A stretch of DNA of 64,000 bases, from positions 1 to 64,000 of the forward strand of contig CAWJLO010000005.1 in assembly GCA_963843685.1 (NCBI GenBank). Direction: 5' to 3'. Under the pieces are notes generated by a model. The model was given only the letters and a program-made list of their open reading frames with translations. It was not told the origin of the DNA and did no database searches. Each line of letters opens with the position of its first letter. Position 1 is the first letter of the stretch. Both the position numbers and the translations under genes were made by a program. This document shows, piece by piece, positions 44,123 through 52,390 of the stretch. The stretch is from DASQHL01 sp963843685. Its GTDB lineage: Bacteria > Chloroflexota > Dehalococcoidia > DSTF01 > JACRBR01.

Positions 44123-45406
44123 ATGACAACCATGAGTCCGTCTCCGGCGGAACTGTCACGCGACCTTCGTACGGCCCTGGCGCCACCTGTCCGAAACGCC
44201 CTCGACGCGATCGTGGCTGCGGCTGGCGGCGCCGCCGTCTACGCGGCCGGCGGCGTGCCGCGCGACCTGCTCCTAGGCCGCGCGCCTCGCGATCTCGACC
44301 TCGTCGTCGAAGGCGATGCGATCGCCGTCACGCGGACCGCGTTGCCGCAGGTCAGGATCGTCACCCATGCGCGCTTCGGCACCGCGGTCGCGACGGTCGG
44401 CGGGGCCACCATCGACGTCGCGATGGCCCGTGCCGAAACCTACGCGCGACCAGGTGCGCTGCCCCGTGTGCGTCCCGCCTCGATCGACGACGACCTCCAC
44501 CGCCGCGACTTCTCGGCCAACGCCATCGCGCTGCGTGTCGACGGCGAGCCTGGGCTGCTCGACCCTTGCGGCGGTATCGCCGACATCGCGGCGCGCCGCC
44601 TTCGCGTCCTCCACGACGCGTCCTTTACCGACGATCCCACGCGCATCTTCCGTGCGCTCCGCTACGCCGCCCGGCTTGGATTCACCCTCGACGCCCACAC
44701 CGCCGCCCTCCTCCGGGACGGTGCTGCGTTCATCGAGGCGTTGAGCGGCGCGCGCGTCCGTCGCGAGTTCGAGCTGATCTTCCAGGAGGAGACAGCGGGG
44801 ATCACGCTGGAGGCCTGTCAGGTGGCGGGTGTGCTGCGAGCGGTGCACACCGCGCTGCGTTGGGATCACGCGCGCTCGCAGGCGCTGGCACTGCACGCCG
44901 GACGCGCGCCGCGCCCGTTGCTGGGGTTCGCGCTGCTCGCCGGTGCGGCGTCACCGGACGACGCCGACGAGATCAGCGCGCGGCTGCGTCTCACGCGGCT
45001 CGAGGCCGCCGCCGTGCGTGCGATGCCCGCGCTGGCCGCGGTCGCTCCGACGCTCTCCCGCCGCGAGGCGAAGCCGTCCGGCGTCGTCGTACTGCTCGAT
45101 CGCTTCCCGGCAGCTGCGGTCGCGGCGTTTAGCGGCATCGCGCCCGAGCCGATTGCGAGGCAACTGGCCCTTCGTTACCTTGACGAATGGCGGCGCGTGA
45201 AGCCGCTCCTGACGGGACGCGACCTCCAGGATCTGGGCGTGCCCGCCGGTCCGCAACTTCAGCGAGGCTTGCAGCTGATCCGCGCAGCCCGCCTCGACGG
45301 ATGGGCGAGCGAGCGCGACGATGAGCGTGCGCTGGCGATGCGCTTCGCAAAGAGCATCAAGGACTCGGCCGCGGCCACGTCCGCCCTGGAGCTTCATGAC
45401 GACTGA
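44123..45406 (+). CDS. CCA-adding enzyme / poly(A) polymerase family nucleotidyltransferase
   Basis: 427 residues. The class II nucleotidyltransferase head is clear: AAGGVPRDLLLGRAPRDLDLVVEGDA (split here as GGVPRD, then DLDLV with catalytic Asp pair, about residues 42-60), HARFGTA, then RRDFSANAIAL and the DPTRIFRALRYAARLGF block (about 168-185) that binds ATP/CTP. The C-terminal half is divergent, with no HD motif seen. It probably repairs tRNA 3' CCA ends, though a poly(A)-type role is possible. The ATG follows a -10 by seven bases, so a leaderless transcript is likely. Its end overlaps the next gene by 11 bases. Confidence 0.88.
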   Translation: MTTMSPSPAELSRDLRTALAPPVRNALDAIVAAAGGAAVYAAGGVPRDLLLGRAPRDLDLVVEGDAIAVTRTALPQVRIVTHARFGTAVATVGGATIDVAMARAETYARPGALPRVRPASIDDDLHRRDFSANAIALRVDGEPGLLDPCGGIADIAARRLRVLHDASFTDDPTRIFRALRYAARLGFTLDAHTAALLRDGAAFIEALSGARVRREFELIFQEETAGITLEACQVAGVLRAVHTALRWDHARSQALALHAGRAPRPLLGFALLAGAASPDDADEISARLRLTRLEAAAVRAMPALAAVAPTLSRREAKPSGVVVLLDRFPAAAVAAFSGIAPEPIARQLALRYLDEWRRVKPLLTGRDLQDLGVPAGPQLQRGLQLIRAARLDGWASERDDERALAMRFAKSIKDSAAATSALELHDD

Positions 45407-45701
45407 ACCACAGCGGCAAACGTACACCTGCGTGGTCTGCGGCGAGCCCGTCACCGCGGCGATGTCGGCGGAGTGCAACTGGTGCGACGGCCGTTACCAT
45501 CTCAACCAGCGTAACGACGTCGATGCCAAGGACTGCGGCGCGGTGTGGATCGATGAGCAATATTTAGCGCTTCAGTTTGCCTGTCAGAACTGCCTCGACA
45601 GCCAGTCCGCAGACTCAGCGTCGGGACCCACCGCGCGCGAGTCAACCGCGGCGCCACGCCCCGGTGCCGCCCGCCCGCGCCGTTACAAGAGGCGCGAGTG
45701 A
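45396..45701 (+). CDS. Small Cys-rich zinc-finger-like protein
   Basis: 101 residues starting at an ATG inside the end of the nucleotidyltransferase gene, with GGAG about six bases upstream. It shows CVVCGEP, ECNWCDGRYH, KDCGAVW and ACQNC, a series of CxxC pairs with His that could bind two zinc ions in a RING/LIM- or PHD-like treble-clef pattern. The C-terminal third is Ser/Ala/Arg-rich and basic, perhaps nucleic acid binding. Family not recognised. Confidence 0.68.
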   Translation: MTTEPQRQTYTCVVCGEPVTAAMSAECNWCDGRYHLNQRNDVDAKDCGAVWIDEQYLALQFACQNCLDSQSADSASGPTARESTAAPRPGAARPRRYKRRE

Positions 45702-45717
45702 ACGGCGGCCGTCCGTA

Positions 45718-46104
45718 GTGGCCAGGAAGAAGCGCCAGCGACCGGCCGAACAGGCGGCGTCCTCCCCGGTGCAACACGCCGCCGTGACCGTGTCGGACAC
45801 CAGCCCGACGCCCGCACGCGCTCACCCTGATTGGCGCTGGCGGACGTTTCCCGTCCTGTGCGCGTTCGTTGTCGGCCTGCTCGCCGCCAGCTTCATCAAC
45901 GGCCGTCCGAACAACAGCGTCGCCGCCATCGTGCAGATCGCCGCACTGCTTGGCGTCAGCTACTGTCTCGCCCACCTCTTCGTCATGAACGTCGTCGTCG
46001 CCGGGCGCATCAAGCGCCGCCAGCAAGCGGCGGAGCGCGGCGAGCAACTCGACGAAGACTTCGAGGAAGAGCTCGTCTACCCCGACGACCCGCCGTCGCC
46101 CTAG
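45718..46104 (+). CDS. Small two-helix membrane protein
   Basis: 128 residues from GTG at 45718. A basic N-terminus (ARKKRQRPAEQ) and a Ser/Thr/Pro stretch lead to two hydrophobic helices (FPVLCAFVVGLLAASFI, about residues 47-63; VAAIVQIAALLGVSYCLAHLF, about 71-91), then a charged tail ending DEDFEEELVYPDDPP. It lies 16 bases after the zinc-finger-like gene on the same strand and overlaps the stop of the convergent GNAT gene. Function unknown. Confidence 0.65.
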   Translation: MARKKRQRPAEQAASSPVQHAAVTVSDTSPTPARAHPDWRWRTFPVLCAFVVGLLAASFINGRPNNSVAAIVQIAALLGVSYCLAHLFVMNVVVAGRIKRRQQAAERGEQLDEDFEEELVYPDDPPSP

Positions 46105-46541
46105 ATCTCCCGCGACAGCCAGGCGACGCCCGGGCGCTGGCACGGCCAATCGCGGCGCGGCAGCGGCCGGTACCCCAGCCTGATCCAGAAATACATGCTG
46201 ATCCCGTGCGCCGCCGTCGCCGGTGCGTACACCACCCGAGAGCCCGCACGTCGCAGCGTCCCCTCGACGAGCGCCGCCGCCGCCATCCCGGCGCCGCGCC
46301 GCGCCTGTTCGCGAGGCATCGCCACCATCGTCAGCATCGCGGCGTCGCGCGATGGTTCGTGCAGCCGATAGGCCACCACGCCCGCGTCCGCTCCGTCAGC
46401 CACGACGATCCGCAGCGTTTCGTTCGCCATCCACTCAGCGAGATCGAAGTCGGCGTGTCCCGCGTTCGCCGCGACCTCCGGCAGCCACGTATCGAGCCAC
46501 GTTGCGTCGTCCGCACGGCTCTCTCGCAGCGCGATGTTCAC
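46101..46541 (-). CDS. GNAT-family N-acetyltransferase
   Basis: 146 residues. The N-terminus NIALRESRADDATWLDTWLPEV leads to the central sheet and the acetyl-CoA loop MPREQARRGAGMAAAALVEG (the R/QxxGxA segment, about residues 75-95), then a C-terminal strand with AAHGISMYFWIRLGYRPL typical of the family. Substrate unknown. The GTG start overlaps the stop of the dinG-type gene (GTGA), so it is translated with it. The longer open frame has a low-complexity Arg/Ala extension. Confidence 0.82.
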   Translation of the reverse strand: MNIALRESRADDATWLDTWLPEVAANAGHADFDLAEWMANETLRIVVADGADAGVVAYRLHEPSRDAAMLTMVAMPREQARRGAGMAAAALVEGTLRRAGSRVVYAPATAAHGISMYFWIRLGYRPLPRRDWPCQRPGVAWLSREI

Positions 46542-49369
46542 GCCGGCGCCACCGCGTCCGGCCGCGCGAGCCACGCCGCCGCTTCGCCACCGAGATCGCG
46601 CAGCGGCGGCTCGCGCAGGTCGCACGGCGGCAGCGATCGCAGGAACGAGTCGCCGTACCGCTTGCTGCGCAGCCGCCGATCCAGCACGACCATCACGCCG
46701 CGGTCCGTCTTGCGCCTGATCAACCGCCCGAACCCCTGCTTGAAGCGCAGGATCGCCTGCGGCAGCGCGTACTGCTCGAACGGCTGGTCGAAGAGATCGG
46801 ACCGCGCCTGGAACACCGGGTCGGACGGCACCGAGAACGGCAGCCGCGCCATCACGAGCAGCGACAGCGCCTCCCCCGTCACGTCGACGCCCTCCCAGAA
46901 GCTCGCCGCACCCAGGATCACCGTGCGATGGCTCTCGCGCAGCGTCGTCAGCAGCTGCCGCGGCGAGCCGTCGATCCCCTGCCCCAGCACCAGGATCTCG
47001 TGCTCCTCCAGCGGCCGCTTGATCCCGTTGTACGCGGCCCGCAGTCCTGCGTGCGAGGTGAACAGCACCAGCGCCCGCCCCTCGCTCGCCCGCACCAGCT
47101 CGATAATCGCCTGCTGCACCGCTGCCAGGTACCCGTGCTCATTCGGCTCCGGCATGTCGCTCGGTGCGAGGATCAGCGTCGACCGGCGATAGTCGAAGGG
47201 CGACCCGAGCAGCAGCTCGCGCGAGTCGTCAAAGCCGAGCCGCCCCTTGGTGTAGTCGAAGTTGCCGTCGGTGCTCAGGGTCGCGCTCGTCAGCACGACG
47301 CTCTCCTTCGGGCCGAACAGCCCCGCGCGCAGTGTCTCCGCGACGGAGAGCGGCGCGCTCGCCAACGTGGGCGCGGCGGCGTCGCGTCGAGGCATCGTCA
47401 GCCAGCAGATCGTGTCGCGCTCGTCCTTGCCGATGATGTGTGTCAGTCCGGCGCGGAGCTGCTCCCCGGCGTCGTACAGCTCGGCCGCCTCCGCCGTCAC
47501 GGCGTCGCAGTCCAGCACGTCGGCCGGATCGGCCTGCGTCAGCGCCTCGTGCAGCTCCTCGACCACGCCGAGGACTGATGCGATTAGCTCCTCCGTCTCG
47601 AACCACGCCACCTCGACATCCGACCAGTCGGGCTGCACGCGCATCGCGCGGTTGATCATGATCCGCTCATCGTAGTCGTTGCGCCCGCTCGAGTGCTGCT
47701 GGCCGAACTCCAGCAGGAGGCGAAAGAACGGCGGCACGCGGTCTCGCGCGCGCGTCACGGCCTGCATCAGCGTCCGCGCGAGCGCCTGCAGCTGCGGTGC
47801 CGGCCCTAGCAGCTGCTGCGACACGCGCGTCGCCGCGAACACCGTCCCGACGAGTCCGCCTTCACGATCCCGCGCAAGTCGCGTGTGCAGCCGGTCGAGC
47901 CACGCCGCGACGTCCGCCTCTGACGCCGCGAAGCCAAACTGGCTCGTCGCCTCGTCCTCCAGGTGGTGCGCTTCGTCGACGACGAGGTTGTCGTACTGCG
48001 GTAGCACGTTGCCACCCGTGCGTACGTCGGACAGCAACAATGCGTGGTTCACCACGACGAGGTGCGCCGACTCCGCGCGCTTCTTCGCCCGCCACAAGAA
48101 GCACGAGCCGTCGCGCACGTATTCGCACTGCATGGCGATGCAGCCGCCGTCCTGCGCGCTCACCCTGGCCCACGGGAGATCTTCCTCGCGGCGGAGGTTC
48201 AGCTCGGCGCGGTCGCCCGTCGTCGTGTGCGCCAGCCAGAACAGCAGCCGCACCAGCACGCGCGCCTCCTCCGGCGCAAGACTCGCCGCCTTCGTCGCCG
48301 ACGCCCACCGCAGCAGGCACAGGTAGTTGCGCCGCCCCTTGAGCTGCGTCACGCGCAGGTCCTCGGGCCCGATACCCGCCGCCGCGAGCAGCCGCCGCGC
48401 TATCGGCACGTCCTGGCCGATGATCTGCTCCTGCAGGTTGATCGTGTTCGTCGAGATCACGGCCCGGCTGTTGTTCCGCACCGCGTGCAGCGCCGTCGGG
48501 ATCAGATACGCCAGCGACTTTCCGACGCCCGTCCCCGCCTCGACGATCAGTTGATCACCCTCCGCGATCGCCTCAGCGACGGCGCGTGCCATGCTCGCCT
48601 GCTCGGGCCGCTCCTCGAATCCTTCCAGCGCCTCACGTGCCGCGCCCGACGCGATCAGAGCCGCGGCTTCGTCGGGCGCGACCGTGATGCGTCGCGTCGA
48701 GGGCGGCGACGCCTCGTCGATCCGCGACGGCGCCTTCACGAAGCCGTGCACCATGCCGTCGTGCTCGCCGTCGCCGGGCCGGCGCGGGTGCTCGACCGCG
48801 ACTTCGCGGAACAGGTGCCGCAGGGTCCACGAGCTGGCGCCGGAGATGCGGTCCGCCTCCGCGAGCAGGTCACGCGGCGACGCAGCTAGCCGCTCGCGCA
48901 GCGCCAGGAACACGCGCATCGCCGCTTCCGCATCCGCCCCCGCGCGGTGTCGCGTCTCGAACTCGATCTGGAGGTAATCGGCGATCGCGCCCAGGGAGTG
49001 CTGCCGCAGGTCGGGCAACAGCAGGCTCGCCAGCTCGAACGTGTCGTACGTCGGGCCGAACACCTGCACGCCCTTGCGTGCGAGGAAGCCCGTGTCGAAC
49101 GTCGGGTTCTGACCGACCACCGGGTCCATGCCGATGAACGTTTCGATCTCGCCCGCGATGCTGCCGAAGTGCGGCGCGGCCTCCAGCTCGTCGCCGGCGA
49201 TCCCTGTCAGCAGCGCGATGCGGTACTCGAGCTTGCGCTCCGGGTTGACGAGCGAGTGATACGTGGCGATGGGGCCGCTGGTATCGAAGCGGATCGCCGC
49301 GACTTCGATGATCTCGTCGTGCTCGGGGTCGAGCCCCGTCGTCTCGAGATCCAGTGAGACGTATGCCAT
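46538..49369 (-). CDS. DinG-family helicase with N-terminal DnaQ-like exonuclease
   Basis: 943 residues. Residues about 1-165 are a DEDD exonuclease domain: VSLDLETTGLDPEHDEIIEV holds the first Asp and Glu and FDTGFLARKG the next Asp. From about 250 is an XPD/DinG-type helicase: VEAGTGVGKSLAYLIP (Walker A), Fe-S Cys around YLCLLRW, GGCIAMQC and DGSCFLW, VVDEAHHLED (DEAH box), and in the second half ILGAASFWEGVDVTGE and QGFGRLIRRKTDRGVMVVLD. It unwinds damaged or structured DNA. Firmicutes-type DinG has the same exonuclease fusion. ATG start. Confidence 0.94.
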   Translation of the reverse strand: MAYVSLDLETTGLDPEHDEIIEVAAIRFDTSGPIATYHSLVNPERKLEYRIALLTGIAGDELEAAPHFGSIAGEIETFIGMDPVVGQNPTFDTGFLARKGVQVFGPTYDTFELASLLLPDLRQHSLGAIADYLQIEFETRHRAGADAEAAMRVFLALRERLAASPRDLLAEADRISGASSWTLRHLFREVAVEHPRRPGDGEHDGMVHGFVKAPSRIDEASPPSTRRITVAPDEAAALIASGAAREALEGFEERPEQASMARAVAEAIAEGDQLIVEAGTGVGKSLAYLIPTALHAVRNNSRAVISTNTINLQEQIIGQDVPIARRLLAAAGIGPEDLRVTQLKGRRNYLCLLRWASATKAASLAPEEARVLVRLLFWLAHTTTGDRAELNLRREEDLPWARVSAQDGGCIAMQCEYVRDGSCFLWRAKKRAESAHLVVVNHALLLSDVRTGGNVLPQYDNLVVDEAHHLEDEATSQFGFAASEADVAAWLDRLHTRLARDREGGLVGTVFAATRVSQQLLGPAPQLQALARTLMQAVTRARDRVPPFFRLLLEFGQQHSSGRNDYDERIMINRAMRVQPDWSDVEVAWFETEELIASVLGVVEELHEALTQADPADVLDCDAVTAEAAELYDAGEQLRAGLTHIIGKDERDTICWLTMPRRDAAAPTLASAPLSVAETLRAGLFGPKESVVLTSATLSTDGNFDYTKGRLGFDDSRELLLGSPFDYRRSTLILAPSDMPEPNEHGYLAAVQQAIIELVRASEGRALVLFTSHAGLRAAYNGIKRPLEEHEILVLGQGIDGSPRQLLTTLRESHRTVILGAASFWEGVDVTGEALSLLVMARLPFSVPSDPVFQARSDLFDQPFEQYALPQAILRFKQGFGRLIRRKTDRGVMVVLDRRLRSKRYGDSFLRSLPPCDLREPPLRDLGGEAAAWLARPDAVAPA

Positions 49370-49472
49370 GCGTGGTCGCGGTCTAGACGGCAGGGCGATC
49401 CGGCCGAAACGGCGAAGGATCTGCCTGCGCGTGCGCGAAGTCTAACACGCAGGCATACGGCGAATCGCGCGC

Positions 49473-50198
49473 TTACGTTGCGAGACCAGGCGCCGCTTCT
49501 TCGAGGCTGTCTTCTGTGAAGTAGGTCAGCTTGCCCTGCAGCAGGCCGTGGTGCGCGTGGAACCGCCCGGCGTGCAGCTCGCGCAGCATGTCCTCCCCCG
49601 ACGTCAGATCCTGCTCGAAGACGGTGCAGTAGAACCCGATTCCTGACCGCGAGTGCGCGTCGCTGCCGCCGGTGACAGGCTTACCCAGCACCTTCGCCAC
49701 GCGCAGCGCGAAGAGATTCTCGCGCGGTGTGTTCGCTCCGTTCAACGCCTCGATTGCGTCCACGAGCTGAAACACCGGCATCCGCTCCGCGGCCTGCTCG
49801 GGCGTCATCGTGAACGGCTCCTTGCCCTGTTTTCGGAAGTACACCGGGTCGAACCAGTGCCGGAACGGGTGCGCCACGACCATGTAGCCGCCAATCTCGT
49901 CCAGCACGCGCCGCAGCTCTTCGGCGCGCCGGATGCCCGCGACGTACCCCTTCAGCCCCACGACGATCATGTGCCCGAGGTCCGTCGAGACCTCCATGCC
50001 GTTGTTTACGAACAACGGCGCGTGGCGCTCCCGGTACTCGTTCAGTTTGTATGTGTCCCAGAGCCGGTCGTGCTCGGTGATGTTGAGGCCGGTGAGGCCG
50101 CGCGCCTTCGCCTCTTCTGCGAGATCCTCGGGGTTGAGTCCGCTGTCGGACGCGCCCGCGGTCGTGTGCACGTGCATGTCGAGGATCGTTCCAGGCAT
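49473..50198 (-). CDS. PHP-domain metal-dependent phosphoesterase
   Basis: 241 residues. The four PHP metal motifs are visible: DMHVHTTAGASDSG at the N-terminus, NITEHDRLWD near residue 38, MVVAHPFRHWFD near 105, and TGGSDAHSRSGIGF near 175. The family hydrolyses phosphoesters, with substrates ranging from histidinol phosphate to nucleotide 3',5'-bisphosphates. This one resembles the stand-alone TrpH-like type, with no further clue. The ATG lies seven bases after TATAGT, so the message is probably leaderless. Confidence 0.9.
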   Translation of the reverse strand: MPGTILDMHVHTTAGASDSGLNPEDLAEEAKARGLTGLNITEHDRLWDTYKLNEYRERHAPLFVNNGMEVSTDLGHMIVVGLKGYVAGIRRAEELRRVLDEIGGYMVVAHPFRHWFDPVYFRKQGKEPFTMTPEQAAERMPVFQLVDAIEALNGANTPRENLFALRVAKVLGKPVTGGSDAHSRSGIGFYCTVFEQDLTSGEDMLRELHAGRFHAHHGLLQGKLTYFTEDSLEEAAPGLAT

Positions 50199-50205
50199 CG
50201 TTCGA

Positions 50206-50211
50206 ACTATA
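50206..50211 (-). promoter_or_regulatory. -10 element for leaderless PHP gene
   Basis: TATAGT on the minus strand ends seven bases before the ATG at 50198, placing the transcript start at or next to the start codon. Confidence 0.55.
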
Positions 50212-50238
50212 GCAACGGCCTCGTTTAGCTTCGACGCG

Positions 50239-50655
50239 CTACCCGAGCTGCGCCAGCCACGGCAGGGCCCACCCGAACGCCACGGCGAACAACAGCCCGG
50301 CGACCAGCGCGGCGCGCCGCACCGGCGGCACGGCCATCGCCGGGATCACTGCCACCGCCGTCAGCGCGAGCACCATCGCCGTGTACACCTCGTTCGGGCT
50401 GCCCAGGCCACCGTCGGGACGCCGCGCGTCGATGCCGCCCAGCGCCATCCCCAGCACCAGGCCCACCGCCGTCAGCATGATGATCGCCGCGAAGTGGATC
50501 ACCACCGAGAGCGCCATCACGCTCGTTCCCGGCGGCGCGATCCGCTGCGCAAACCCCGACCGGTCGTTCGAGCGCACGAGCGCGATCGCCGCCAGCGGCG
50601 TCAGCAGGAGCGCCAGCGCATAGCCCACCACGAAGCCCGCGAACACCTCGGCCAC
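50239..50655 (-). CDS. Four-helix integral membrane protein
   Basis: 138 residues from GTG at 50655, sharing a base with the ispE stop. It shows four hydrophobic helices: FAGFVVGYALALLLTPLAAIAL, SVVIHFAAIIMLTAVGLVLG, YTAMVLALTAVAVIPAMAV and ALVAGLLFAVAFGWALPW (each under 20 residues of core), with short charged loops. I do not recognise the family. Its coupling to ispE and rsmA implies regular co-expression, not a shared pathway. Confidence 0.75.
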   Translation of the reverse strand: MAEVFAGFVVGYALALLLTPLAAIALVRSNDRSGFAQRIAPPGTSVMALSVVIHFAAIIMLTAVGLVLGMALGGIDARRPDGGLGSPNEVYTAMVLALTAVAVIPAMAVPPVRRAALVAGLLFAVAFGWALPWLAQLG

Positions 50656-51557
50656 TAGACCGCCCTGATCGTCGTCGCCGAACGGCGCGTCGTCGCGCGC
50701 ACCGGTCGCGGCTCGAATCCCAGCACGCGGATCCGGTCGCTCATGACGCGCGCGTCGTCGCGCGCGGACAGCAGCAGAAAGAACGACGGCCCGGCGCCGC
50801 ACAGGTGCGGCACGTGCCCCTGCGCGCGCAGCGCGTCCATCGCGATTTCGGTCTGCGGCTGCATGCTCGCCGTCACCGTCTCGAACACGTTCTGCAGCTC
50901 CGCATCCACCAGCTGCCGTCCCGCGGAGATCGTCTCCCGTACTCCCAGCGTCACGTCCCCCGCGGTGTAGGCCTCCGGTCCCAGCGCCGCGAACATTGCC
51001 GCCGTCTTCTCCCCGCGCTCGTTCTGCGGCGGTGTCGCCAGCAGGATCGGCGGCGCCGCGGCGTCCGGCAGCGGCTCCACCTGCTCACCGCGGCCACTGA
51101 TCAACGCAGCGCCGCCGAACACGAAGAACGGTGGGTCGGAGCCCACCTCTCCCGCCAGCTCCGCGAGGTTCTCGCGCGACTCCCCCAACTCCCACATCCG
51201 GTTCAGTCCGCGCAACACCGCCGCCGCGTCGCTGCTGCCGCCGCCGAGGCCCGCCGCCACCGGCACCCGCTTCTCGATCGAGATCCGCACGCCGCGTCCG
51301 CCGCCGGCACGCCGGCTCAGGGCCAGCGCCGCGCGGTACGCCAGGTTCGACTCCGGCGGCGCATCTGGCAGCGCGCCCGCCTCCGGACCGTTGATCTCGA
51401 CGCTGATCTCCCGCGCATCGCGGAGGGTCACTACGTCGTGCAGATCGATCGTCTGCAGCACGCTGCGCAGTTCGTGGTAGCCGTCCGCACGCTTTCGCAG
51501 CACCTCCAGCGTCCAGTTGATCTTCGCCGGCGCGATCACACGCACAACGCCGCTCAC
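50655..51557 (-). CDS. ispE: 4-diphosphocytidyl-2-C-methyl-D-erythritol kinase IspE
   Basis: 300 residues. GHMP kinase fold: APAKINWTLEVLRKRADGYHE at the N-terminus with substrate-binding Lys and the P-loop PVAAGLGGGSSDAAAVLRGLN (core GLGGGSSDAA, about residues 95-104). The C-terminal GHMP part ends with AGPSFFLL. It phosphorylates the CDP-methylerythritol intermediate in the MEP isoprenoid pathway. The GTG start forms GTGA with the rsmA stop. Neighbours rsmA and a YabE-like gene repeat an order found in Bacillus. Confidence 0.95.
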   Translation of the reverse strand: MSGVVRVIAPAKINWTLEVLRKRADGYHELRSVLQTIDLHDVVTLRDAREISVEINGPEAGALPDAPPESNLAYRAALALSRRAGGGRGVRISIEKRVPVAAGLGGGSSDAAAVLRGLNRMWELGESRENLAELAGEVGSDPPFFVFGGAALISGRGEQVEPLPDAAAPPILLATPPQNERGEKTAAMFAALGPEAYTAGDVTLGVRETISAGRQLVDAELQNVFETVTASMQPQTEIAMDALRAQGHVPHLCGAGPSFFLLLSARDDARVMSDRIRVLGFEPRPVRATTRRSATTIRAV

Positions 51558-52390
51558 TGGTCCGGCCTCGCGATCCACGCCCGCGTGATCGCCGCCCACT
51601 CATCGATCGACAGCACCTGCGGCCGCAGCGTCACGTCGATCCCGGCCGCCTTCATCACGCCGTCGACCACCTCCTGCTTCACGTGCAGGCCGAACGAGAG
51701 GCTGTTCCGGAGCTGCTTGCGCGGATTGCCGAACCCGGCGCGCACGATGCGGAAGAAGACGTCGAGCGGCACGGTCACGCGCGTGGCTGGCAGCACGTCG
51801 ATGCGCACGACCGCGGATTGCACCTTCGGCGGCGGCGAGAACGCGCCGGGCGCCACGCTCATCACCATGCTCGTGTCGCCGTAGACCTGCGTCGCCACGC
51901 TCAGCAGCCCCATCCGTCCCGGCTTGGCCACCAGCGCCTCGGCCACCTCCAGCTGCACCATCACGACCATGCGACGCGGCCGCTCGTCTCCTTCGAGGAA
52001 CCGGCGCAGCACCGGCGCCGCGATGTTGTATGGCAGGTTCGCCACGACGACGTACGGCGCGTGAGCCCCGCCATCCCGTAGCAACTCGCCCGGCGTCCGC
52101 TCCAGCACGTCCCGTTCGACGATCGCGACGTTCGACGCGCCGGCGAATCTCGTCCGAAGCGCGGCAATCAGGTCGCGGTCGATCTCCACCGCGACGACGC
52201 GCGTCGCCCGCTCCGCCAGGATCGCCGTGAGCGAGCCGAGCCCCGGCCCCACCTCGAGCACGGCGTCGTCCGGCGCGAGTTCCGCCGCGTCGACGATGCG
52301 GTTCAGGAGGTTAGTGTCCGATAGAAAATGCTGGCCAAAGCGCTTCTTGGGCCGGTGCGGTACGCGCCTACGAGAGGATGTAGATGTCAA
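51554..52390 (-). CDS. rsmA: 16S rRNA dimethyladenosine methyltransferase RsmA (KsgA)
   Basis: 278 residues. KKRFGQHFLSD near the N-terminus, the SAM-binding motif LEVGPGLGSLT (about residues 45-55), VEIDRDL, and the catalytic VANLPYNIAAPV (NLPY, about 120-123) identify the enzyme that dimethylates two adenosines in helix 45 of 16S rRNA. The C-terminal region includes SPPPKVQSAVVR and a typical FGNPRKQLRNSL. The TTG start at 52390 overlaps the end of the 3D-domain gene by 23 bases; no ATG or GTG is better placed. It is followed by ispE with a GTGA overlap. Confidence 0.96.
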   Translation of the reverse strand: MTSTSSRRRVPHRPKKRFGQHFLSDTNLLNRIVDAAELAPDDAVLEVGPGLGSLTAILAERATRVVAVEIDRDLIAALRTRFAGASNVAIVERDVLERTPGELLRDGGAHAPYVVVANLPYNIAAPVLRRFLEGDERPRRMVVMVQLEVAEALVAKPGRMGLLSVATQVYGDTSMVMSVAPGAFSPPPKVQSAVVRIDVLPATRVTVPLDVFFRIVRAGFGNPRKQLRNSLSFGLHVKQEVVDGVMKAAGIDVTLRPQVLSIDEWAAITRAWIARPDQ